Source: Actinophytocola sp963727495
Lineage (GTDB): Bacteria > Actinomycetota > Actinomycetes > Mycobacteriales > Pseudonocardiaceae
Reading direction: 5' to 3'
Assembly: GCA_963727495.1 (NCBI GenBank)
Contig: CAVSGQ010000007.1
Span: 1,054,001-1,118,000 of the forward strand
DNA length: 64,000 nucleotides
Below are positions 58,240-64,000 of the stretch, in pieces. Each line of letters begins with the position of its first letter. Positions within the stretch are counted from its first letter, which is position 1. The position numbers and the translations under genes were made by a program. The notes beneath the pieces were generated by a model. That model worked only from the letters and a program-made list of their open reading frames with translations, did not search any database and was not told the origin of the DNA.

Positions 58240-58992
58240 CTACGCATCGACTTCCGCCATGATCTCGTCGGAAACATCGAAGTTGGCGTACACGTTCTGC
58301 ACGTCGTCGCTGTCCTCGAGCGCGTCGATCAGCCGGAACACCTTGCGCGCGCCGTCCGCGTCGAGCGGGACGCTGACCGACGGCAGGAAGCTCGCCTCCG
58401 CCGACTCGTAGTCGTACCCGGCGTCCTGCAGCGCAGAGCGCACGTCGACCAGGTCGGTGGCCTCGGAGACCACCTCGAAGCTCTCGCCGAGGTCGTTGAC
58501 CTCCTCGGCGCCCGCCTCGAGCACGGCCATCAGCACGTCGTCCTCGGACAGGTCGTTCTTGGGCAGGATGACCACGCCCTTGCGGTTGAACAGGTAGGCC
58601 ACCGAGCCCGGGTCGGCCATGTTGCCGCCGTTGCGGGTCATCGCGGTGCGCACCTCGCTGGCCGCGCGGTTGCGGTTGTCGGTGAGGCACTCGATCAGGA
58701 CCGCGACGCCGTTCGGGCCGTACCCCTCGTACATGATCGTCTGCCAGTCGGCGCCGCCGGCCTCCTCGCCGCCGCCGCGCTTGCGGGCGCGCTCGATGTT
58801 GTCCTGCGGGACCGAGTTCCGCTTGGCCTTCTGGATCGCGTCGAACAGCGTCGGGTTGCCGTCGGGGTCACCGCCACCGGTGCGCGCGGCCACCTCGATG
58901 TTCTTGATCAGCTTGGCGAACAGTTTGCCCCGCTTGGCATCCAGTGCGGCCTTCTTGTGTTTGGTTGTAGCCCACTTGGAGTGGCCGCTCAC
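58240..58992 (-). CDS. yebC: YebC/PmpR family DNA-binding regulatory protein
   Basis: This 250-aa protein starts SGHSKWATTKHKKAALDAKRGKLFAKL and includes GGDPDGNPTLFDAIQKAKRNSVPQDNIERA, GYGPNGVAVLIECLTDNRNR and the C-terminal VSDEIMAEVDA, all typical. The YebC family acts in transcription regulation or, as recently shown for relatives, at ribosomes on difficult peptide motifs. GTG at 58992 overlaps the stop of the repeat-derived mini-ORF. Confidence 0.94.
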   Translation of the reverse strand: MSGHSKWATTKHKKAALDAKRGKLFAKLIKNIEVAARTGGGDPDGNPTLFDAIQKAKRNSVPQDNIERARKRGGGEEAGGADWQTIMYEGYGPNGVAVLIECLTDNRNRAASEVRTAMTRNGGNMADPGSVAYLFNRKGVVILPKNDLSEDDVLMAVLEAGAEEVNDLGESFEVVSEATDLVDVRSALQDAGYDYESAEASFLPSVSVPLDADGARKVFRLIDALEDSDDVQNVYANFDVSDEIMAEVDA

Positions 58993-59141
58993 GACTCCCC
59001 CTCACAGGCTCGGTGCAGCCGCTCGCGGTCGCCCTGTGCCAACGGTTCGCTCGCAAGCTCGCTCACGAACTCCCCCTCACAGGCTCGGTGCAGCCGCTCG
59101 CGGTCGCCCTGTATCAACGGTTCGCTCGCAAGCTCGCTCAC
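58989..59141 (-). CDS. 50-aa ORF built of two 25-codon repeats
   Basis: GTG at 59141 overlaps the pdxT stop (GTGA) and the TGA at 58989-58991 overlaps the yebC start (GTGA). The 50 residues are two near-identical units, SELASEPLIQGDRERLHRAC then SELASEPLAQGDRERLHRAC, each followed by EGE. Each repeat carries GAGGGGGAG before the next GTG, so ribosomes could re-initiate from pdxT through to yebC. Whether the peptide matters, or only translation through it, is unknown. Confidence 0.6.
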   Translation of the reverse strand: MSELASEPLIQGDRERLHRACEGEFVSELASEPLAQGDRERLHRACEGES

Positions 59142-59773
59142 GACTCGCTTCCCTCCACCATCTCCACGAACAGTCTGTGCACGCGGGTGTCGCCCGTCAG
59201 CTCCGGATGGAACGCGGTAGCGAGGACGGGACCCTGCCGAACGGCGACGATCCTACCGGCGGCCGCCTCGCCGCCCGGGACGTCCGGGTCATCACTCACC
59301 CGGGCGAGCGCCTCGACCTGCGGGGACGCCGACTCGACCCACGGCGCGCGGATGAACACGGCGTGCACCGGCCGGCCCTCGATGCCGGTGAACGCCAGGT
59401 CCTCCTCGAACGAGTCGACCTGCCGGCCGAAGGCGTTGCGGCGCACGATCACGTCCAGCCCGCCGAGCTGGTGCTGGTCCTCGCGGCCGTCGAGCACCTT
59501 GCTCGCGAGCAGGATCATCCCCGCGCACGAGCCGTAGGCAGGCATGCCGCCGGCGATCCGCGCCCGCAGCGGTTCGAGCAGCCCGAACGACTCCAGCAGC
59601 CGGGAGATCGTGGTCGACTCGCCGCCCGGGATCACCAGACCGTCCACTTCGGACAGCTCGGTGTCCCGGCGGACCGTCACGGCATGCGCACCGGACGCCC
59701 GCAGCGCCGCCAGGTGCTCGCGGACGTCACCCTGCAGCGCGAGCACACCGATCCGCGGTTCTCCGCCAGACAC
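59138..59773 (-). CDS. pdxT: Pyridoxal 5'-phosphate synthase glutaminase subunit PdxT
   Basis: This 211-aa class I glutaminase delivers ammonia to PdxS. It has IGVLALQGDVREHLAALRASG, VIPGGESTTISRLL, the nucleophile Cys in AYGSCAGMILLA, and the catalytic His/Glu in ATAFHPELTGDTRVH. GTG at 59773. It is separated from pdxS by azlD, azlC and a regulator. Confidence 0.95.
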   Translation of the reverse strand: MSGGEPRIGVLALQGDVREHLAALRASGAHAVTVRRDTELSEVDGLVIPGGESTTISRLLESFGLLEPLRARIAGGMPAYGSCAGMILLASKVLDGREDQHQLGGLDVIVRRNAFGRQVDSFEEDLAFTGIEGRPVHAVFIRAPWVESASPQVEALARVSDDPDVPGGEAAAGRIVAVRQGPVLATAFHPELTGDTRVHRLFVEMVEGSES

Positions 59774-59803
59774 CGTGGTTGACCTCCCTTTACGTCAGTC
59801 TAC

Positions 59804-60140
59804 TTACGGCACTCCCACCGCCCGCAGGCCGGCCGCCACCGCTGCGGCCACGATCACCACGACCACGAACGGCGCGCGGCGCCAGGCCAGCACGCCCCCG
59901 GCCAGCACGCCCGCCGGCAGCGCCACACCGGCGAACGATCCGCCGGTCGGTCAGCGCCGCGGTGGCGATCAGCGCCACGAGCAGCACGGTCGCCGCGGCG
60001 GAGAGCAGCTCGGTCAGCCGCGGCGGGAGCGCCGCCTCGCCGCCGCCCCTGGCCCGGACCAGCCGGGCCCGCAGCAGCGGCCCGGCCACCCGGAACGCGT
60101 AGGTGCCGGCAGCCAGCACCAGGATCGCGGTGACCGTCAC
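59804..60140 (-). pseudogene. azlD: AzlD-family branched-chain amino acid transport protein, frameshifted
   Basis: The N-terminal part (TVTAILVLAAGTYAFRVAGPLL and LTELLSAAATVLLVALIATAALTD) and the C-terminal part (GSFAGVALPAGVLAGGVLAWRRAPF and VVVVIVAAAVAAGLRAVGVP) are typical of AzlD, the small partner of AzlC. They are in different frames, joined at about 59943 by one extra C in GACCGGC. The span of 337 nt is three-fold plus one. It is true decay or a sequencing error; AzlC is intact. Confidence 0.8.
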
Positions 60141-60201
60141 GGCCGAGCCGCCTCTCCGGACGTTCCCCCGGTGGTCACCGTGGGTTGGCAACCTCCCGTC
60201 C

Positions 60202-60230
60202 GGGACGCACCGGTGGCCGGGCTGCGTCCC
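60202..60230. other. Hairpin in the azlC-azlD gap
   Basis: GGGACGCA (60202-60209) and TGCGTCCC (60223-60230) form an 8-bp stem with a 13-nt loop inside the unusually long 172-nt gap between azlC and azlD, which normally overlap. It may mark an insertion or a transcriptional attenuator. Confidence 0.45.
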
Positions 60231-60312
60231 GTTCCCCTTAGGTGCGGTTGGTGGCCATGCCATTCGGGCAGGTCCGCCGCCGCCTGAACGCCTGAGGCCG
60301 GCACGCGATGCG

Positions 60313-61008
60313 TCATGCCGGCACCTTCTTCTGCATGTGGTCCGCGGGGATCAGCACGACCAGGCCGAGCAGTGCCAGCAGCACCGGCACTCCGGCCGGC
60401 AGGAACGGGGTGGCGGCCAGCGCGACCGCCGCGCCCAGCAGCGCCGCGTTGCGGGTCCGCGGCCGGCCCCGCAGCGAGGGCAGTACCAGCGCGAGCAGCC
60501 CGGCGGGGAACGCGGCGTCCAGGCCCAGGATGCCCGGGTCGCCGATCACCTGGCCGGCCAGCGCGCCGCCCACCGTGCCGGTGTTCCACGCGAGGAACAG
60601 CACCGTGCCGCACGCCCAGAACACCGCCCGGGCGCGGTGCGGGTCGCGCTGGGCCATCGCGAAGGCCACCGACTCGTCGATCATCAGGTGGCTGCCGACC
60701 AGCCGGGCCGGCCACGAGCGGCCCATGATCGGGCCGATCGCGAGCCCGAACGGCAGGTGCCGCGCGTTGAGCACCAGCGCGCTGAGCACGGCCGCGACCA
60801 ACCCGCCGCCCGCGGCCACCACGCCGACCACCATGAACTGCGAGCCCCCCGCGAAGACCAGGACGGACAGCAGCGAGGGCATCCACCACGGCAGCCCGGC
60901 CGCGACCGCGATGGCGCCGAACGAGGCACCGACGACTGTGATGGCCCCGGCCAGCGCCAGCAGGTCGCGGCGCAGCGTGGGGGTCAGGGTTCGCCACATC
61001 GAACGCAT
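60313..61008 (-). CDS. azlC: AzlC family branched-chain amino acid exporter subunit
   Basis: This 231-aa protein has the AzlC pattern with VGASFGAIAVAAGLPWWMPSLLSVLVFAGGSQFMVVG, NARHLPFGLAIGP and IDESVAFA, and multiple membrane helices. With AzlD it exports branched-chain amino acids or analogues. It is divergent from an XRE-cupin regulator across 78 nt, so that regulator probably controls it. Confidence 0.9.
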   Translation of the reverse strand: MRSMWRTLTPTLRRDLLALAGAITVVGASFGAIAVAAGLPWWMPSLLSVLVFAGGSQFMVVGVVAAGGGLVAAVLSALVLNARHLPFGLAIGPIMGRSWPARLVGSHLMIDESVAFAMAQRDPHRARAVFWACGTVLFLAWNTGTVGGALAGQVIGDPGILGLDAAFPAGLLALVLPSLRGRPRTRNAALLGAAVALAATPFLPAGVPVLLALLGLVVLIPADHMQKKVPA

Positions 61009-61035
61009 AGTCTCTTATGATGAACACCGCGGCTC

Positions 61036-61065
61036 CGTTCGTCAACGCGAACGATCGGACCGATC
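61036..61065. promoter_or_regulatory. Adjacent palindromes between azlC and its divergent regulator
   Basis: CGTTCG-N6-CGAACG (61036-61041 with 61048-61053) directly abuts GATCGG-A-CCGATC (61053-61065). Both lie in the 78-nt space between the azlC start and the regulator start, a natural place for operators of the XRE-cupin protein. Confidence 0.5.
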
Positions 61066-61086
61066 TGTCGAACACGAGGAGTGTCC

Positions 61087-61647
61087 ATGACGCCACAACG
61101 TGGCGCCCCGCTTGAGGTCATCGCCCACTCGCTGCGCCGGGAGCGGGAGCGGACGGGCATGTCGCTGTCCGAGGTGGCCAAGCGCGCCGGCATCGCCAAG
61201 TCCACGCTCTCCCAGCTGGAGGCCGGCACCGGCAACCCGAGCGTGGAGACGCTGTGGGCGCTGGGCGTGGCCCTCGACGTCCCGTTCAGCCGGCTCGTCG
61301 AGCCGGCCCGCCCGCGGGTGCAGGTCATCCGCGCCGGCGAGGGCCCGGTGGTGCACTCGGAGCGAGCCGACTGGGCGGCGACGCTGCTGGCCTCGTGCCC
61401 GCCCAACGCCCGCCGCGACATCTACCTGATCACCGCCGAGCCCGGCCCGGCCCGCGAGTCCGACCCGCACATGCCGGGCGTGGTCGAGCACGTCGTGCTC
61501 TCCGCCGGCCGGGCCCGGGTGGGCCCGACCGAGGACCCGGTGCAGGTGACGCCGGGCGACTACGTGGCCTACCCCGGCGACGTCGAGCACGTCTTCGAGG
61601 CGCTCGAAGCCGGCACCGTGGCGGTGATGGTCTCCGAGCACTGGTGA
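61087..61647 (+). CDS. XRE-family regulator with C-terminal cupin domain
   Basis: This 186-aa protein has an HTH (LEVIAHSLRRERERTGMSLSEVAKRAGIAKSTLSQLEAGTGNPSVETLWALG) and a cupin sensor (HMPGVVEHVVLSAGRARVGP and VQVTPGDYVAYPGDVEHVFEAL). It is divergent from azlC, as such regulators often are. ATG at 61087 follows GAGGAG. It ends 4 nt before the convergent pdxS. Confidence 0.92.
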   Translation: MTPQRGAPLEVIAHSLRRERERTGMSLSEVAKRAGIAKSTLSQLEAGTGNPSVETLWALGVALDVPFSRLVEPARPRVQVIRAGEGPVVHSERADWAATLLASCPPNARRDIYLITAEPGPARESDPHMPGVVEHVVLSAGRARVGPTEDPVQVTPGDYVAYPGDVEHVFEALEAGTVAVMVSEHW

Positions 61648-61651
61648 CACC

Positions 61652-62564
61652 TCACCAGCCGCGCTCCGCGAGCCGGTGCGGCTCGGGGATGTCGTCGACG
61701 TTGATGCCGACCATGGCCTCGCCGAGGCCGCGGGACACCTTCGCGAGCATGTCCGGGTCGTCGTGGAACGTGGTCGCCTTGACGATCGCGTCGGCGCGCC
61801 TGGCCGGGTCGCCGGACTTGAAGATGCCGGAGCCGACGAACACGCCCTCGGCGCCGAGCTGCATCATCATCGCCGCGTCCGCCGGGGTGGCGATGCCGCC
61901 GGCGGTGAACAGCACGACCGGGAGCTTGCCGAGCGTGGCGACCTCGCGCACGAGCTCGTAGGGCGCCTGCAGCTCCTTGGCAGCGACGAACAGCTCGTCC
62001 TCGGGCAGCGAGGTGAGCCGCCTGATCTCCGCCGCGGATCCTGCGCATGTGCGTGGTCGCGTTCGACACGTCGCCGGTGCCGGCCTCGCCCTTGGAACGG
62101 ATCATGGCCGCGCCCTCGGTGATCCGGCGCAGCGCCTCGCCGAGGTTGGTCGCCCCGCACACGAACGGCACGGTGAACCGCCACTTGTCGATGTGGTTGG
62201 CGTAGTCGGCCGGGGTCAGCACCTCGGACTCGTCGACGTAGTCCACGCCGAGCGCCTGCAGCACCTGCGCCTCGACGAAGTGGCCGATCCGCGCCTTGGC
62301 CATCACCGGGATGGACACCGCGTCGATGATCCCGTCGATCAGGTCCGGGTCGCTCATCCGGGCGACGCCGCCCTGCGCGCGGATGTCCGCCGGCACGCGC
62401 TCGAGCGCCATCACCGCGACCGCGCCCGCGTCCTCGGCGATCTTGGCCTGGTCGGCGGTGACCACGTCCATGATCACGCCGCCCTTGAGCATCTCCGCCA
62501 TGCCGCGCTTGACCCGCGCGGTGCCGGTCTCCGGCGAGGCGGGGGAGGTGGTTGCGTCAGACAC
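61652..62564 (-). pseudogene. pdxS: Pyridoxal 5'-phosphate synthase PdxS with an apparent one-base insertion
   Basis: The N-terminal part (VKRGMAEMLKGGVIMDVV through TGDVSNATTHMRRIR) and the C-terminal part (AEIRRLTSLPEDELFVAA, then LPVVLFTAGGIATPADAAMM) are clearly PdxS, the PLP-forming barrel enzyme with active-site lysines. The frame changes at about 62030: CGCGGCGGAG where CGCGCGGAG is expected, one extra G. Length 913 nt is three-fold plus one; corrected length is 303 aa. Since pdxT is intact and PdxS is normally required, a sequencing error is quite likely. GTG at 62564 follows AAAGGAA. Confidence 0.85.
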
Positions 62565-62796
62565 CCGAAGTTCCTTTCATCGTGGATTTCCCCCCACCGA
62601 GTCTAGGAGCCACGTGGCCCTCTCCCCCGGGCCAATTCCGAGGTATCTCGGCAGGCCACTTCGCGGCGGTACACCAACGCGTGACGCGTCGACCACAGCG
62701 GGATCACTGTGGGGTTGTCGATGCTGGTAAACAGGTGTGAGATCGAGCACAAGGGTTCCGGCAGACAGTGCGGTCCGCACGGAAAGGTTGACTGCC

Positions 62797-64000
62797 ATGG
62801 CCAGCAAGCACACGGACAACGGTGACGGCGGAGCCGCGGTCGCTGTAGAAGATCCCGCCAAGGTACGGAACATCGTTCTCGTGGGACCGTCCGGCTCCGG
62901 GAAGACCACGCTCACCGAGGCCCTGCTCGCGGCGGCGGGCGTGATCACCCGGGCGGGCACGGTCACCGACGGCACCACGGTCTGCGACCACGACCCGGCC
63001 GCGCAGCGCCAGCAGCGTTCGGTCGGGCTCTCGGTGGCGCCGCTGGTGCACGACGACATCAAGATCAACCTGATCGACACTCCCGGCTACGCCGACTTCG
63101 TGGGCGAGGTCCGGGCCGGCCTGCGCGCGGCCGACGCCGCGCTGTTCGTGGTGTGCGCGGCGGAAGGGGTCGACCCGGCGACGATCGCGCTGTGGGAGGA
63201 GTGCGCCGCGGTCAGGATGCCGCGCGCCGTCGTGATCGCCAGGCTCGACCACCAGCGCGCGGACCCCGCGGCCGAGATGGCCGCGTGCCAGGAGGCGTTC
63301 GGTGCCGGGGTGCTGCCGCTGTACCTGCCGGCGTCCGGTGGCCGCCAGGGGCTGCTGGGGCTGATCACCCGCCGGTTCTTCGACTACGCCGACGGCCACC
63401 CGCCGAAGGTGAGCGACCTCGACGAGGCCGATCTCGCGGCGATCGCCGACGCCCGCAACGAGCTCATCGAGGGCATCATCGCCGAGAGCGAGGACGAGAC
63501 CCTCATGGACCGCTACCTGGAGGGCGAGGAGATCGAGACCGCGACCCTGATCTCCGACCTCGAGACCGCGGTGGCCCGCGGGTCCTTCCACCCGGTGATC
63601 CCGGTCTGCGCCACCACCGGCGTCGGCCTCGCCGAGCTGCTCGAGGCGCTCACCGGCGCGTTCCCGTCCCCCCTCGAGCACGCCGTGCCGGACGTCGCCG
63701 AGGTGCACGGCTCCGGCAGCAGCGCGCTGTCCGCCGACCCGGACGGCCCGCTGGTGGCCGAGGTGGTGCGCACCGCGATCGACTCCTACGTCGGGCGGGT
63801 CTCGCTGGTGCGGGTGTTCTCCGGGACGCTGCGCCCGGAGCGGCCGGTGCACATCTCCGGGCACGGCATGGCCGAGCGCGGGCACGAGGACCACGACACC
63901 GACGAGCGGGTGGCGCACATCTACTCGCCGCTCGGCGCGAACCTGCGCGAGGTGTCGCACTGCGTCGCGGGCGACATCTGCGCGCTGACCAAGCTCGGCT
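62797..64000 (+). CDS. Elongation factor G-like protein (EF-G2 type), partial
   Basis: The gene continues beyond the window; 401 codons are visible. It has P-loop VGPSGSGKTTLTEALL, switch/G3 NLIDTPGYADFVGEVRAGL, and VIARLDHQRAD where EF-G has NKxD, so nucleotide specificity contacts differ from true EF-G. It resembles the actinobacterial EF-G2 / Rv0120c group, whose role is unclear. ATG at 62797 has GGAAAGG nine bases upstream. Confidence 0.88.
   Translation, partial: MASKHTDNGDGGAAVAVEDPAKVRNIVLVGPSGSGKTTLTEALLAAAGVITRAGTVTDGTTVCDHDPAAQRQQRSVGLSVAPLVHDDIKINLIDTPGYADFVGEVRAGLRAADAALFVVCAAEGVDPATIALWEECAAVRMPRAVVIARLDHQRADPAAEMAACQEAFGAGVLPLYLPASGGRQGLLGLITRRFFDYADGHPPKVSDLDEADLAAIADARNELIEGIIAESEDETLMDRYLEGEEIETATLISDLETAVARGSFHPVIPVCATTGVGLAELLEALTGAFPSPLEHAVPDVAEVHGSGSSALSADPDGPLVAEVVRTAIDSYVGRVSLVRVFSGTLRPERPVHISGHGMAERGHEDHDTDERVAHIYSPLGANLREVSHCVAGDICALTKLG

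Noticed and set aside
58868..59056. 62-codon frame overlapping yebC and the repeat
   Set aside because: It is a shadow of yebC in another frame. The repeat's own frame, which overlaps pdxT and yebC at both ends, is better supported.
1..64000. CRISPR arrays, tRNA or rRNA genes, prophage or integrase genes
   Set aside because: I saw no regularly spaced repeats, cloverleaf-like tRNA sequences, rRNA motifs or phage/integrase proteins in the window.

Overview
The window is very GC-rich DNA with GTG/TTG starts, tightly packed genes and many 4-nt stop/start overlaps, which points to an actinobacterium. Gene order (prepilin peptidase, aroE, mltG, ruvX, alaS, rarA, aspS, Rv2578c-type radical SAM, glyoxalase II-like hydrolase, cyclophilin, rel, apt, secF, secD, yajC, ruvB, ruvA, ruvC, yebC, pdxT, pdxS) follows, as I remember it, the Mycobacterium tuberculosis segment around Rv2551c-Rv2606c. 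Protein style and lineage-type repeats suggest a Pseudonocardiaceae member such as an Amycolatopsis relative. That assignment is inference; no rRNA or tRNA gene was seen.

Layout. 1-600: G-rich, no gene. 601-9032, minus strand: prepilin peptidase, GrpB, aroE-mltG-ruvX, alaS, two small membrane-associated proteins and an F420-type oxidoreductase gene broken by a short repeat. 9029-19481: rarA, an ankyrin protein, small enzymes, a DUF389 membrane protein, aspS and an orphan HTH regulator. 19911-28942: an intein-containing radical SAM protein, a D-amino-acid oxidase-like protein, an SRPBCC protein, idi and a complete pyrroloquinoline quinone (PQQ) operon in the order pqqA-C-D-E-B. This block sits where M. 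tuberculosis carries hisS, which is absent here. 28979-36595: GGDEF protein, LOG-type hydrolase, nucleoside hydrolase, a large STAND regulator, two tandem extracytoplasmic cyclophilins and a frameshifted AraC gene. 36776-46575: rel, an extradiol-type dioxygenase, apt, secF-secD-yajC and ruvB-ruvA-ruvC. 46880-52867: a LacI-controlled sugar ABC transporter operon ending in a secreted glucoamylase-fold enzyme and a strong terminator. 52936-58171: hydrolases, an FMN-dependent hydroxy-acid oxidase and a three-gene overlapping operon. 58240-64000: yebC, a repeat-derived mini-ORF, pdxT, azlD/azlC with a divergent XRE-cupin regulator, pdxS, and the 5' part of an EF-G-like GTPase that runs off the window.

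The most unusual signal is a pair of 169-nt elements (36592-36760 and 50176-50344). They share a short conserved core but otherwise differ in sequence, yet fold into the same multi-helix structure with many compensatory base changes. Both begin on the TAG stop codon of a plus-strand gene. Wobble pairs fit only the plus strand, so a structured RNA is likely. The second notable signal is a 25-codon repeat. It forms a tandem mini-ORF overlapping the pdxT stop and the yebC start, and a third copy interrupts the oxidoreductase gene.

Three genes (an AraC regulator, azlD, pdxS) each carry what looks like a single-base frameshift. Because pdxS is normally needed for vitamin B6 synthesis, sequencing error must be considered for all three.
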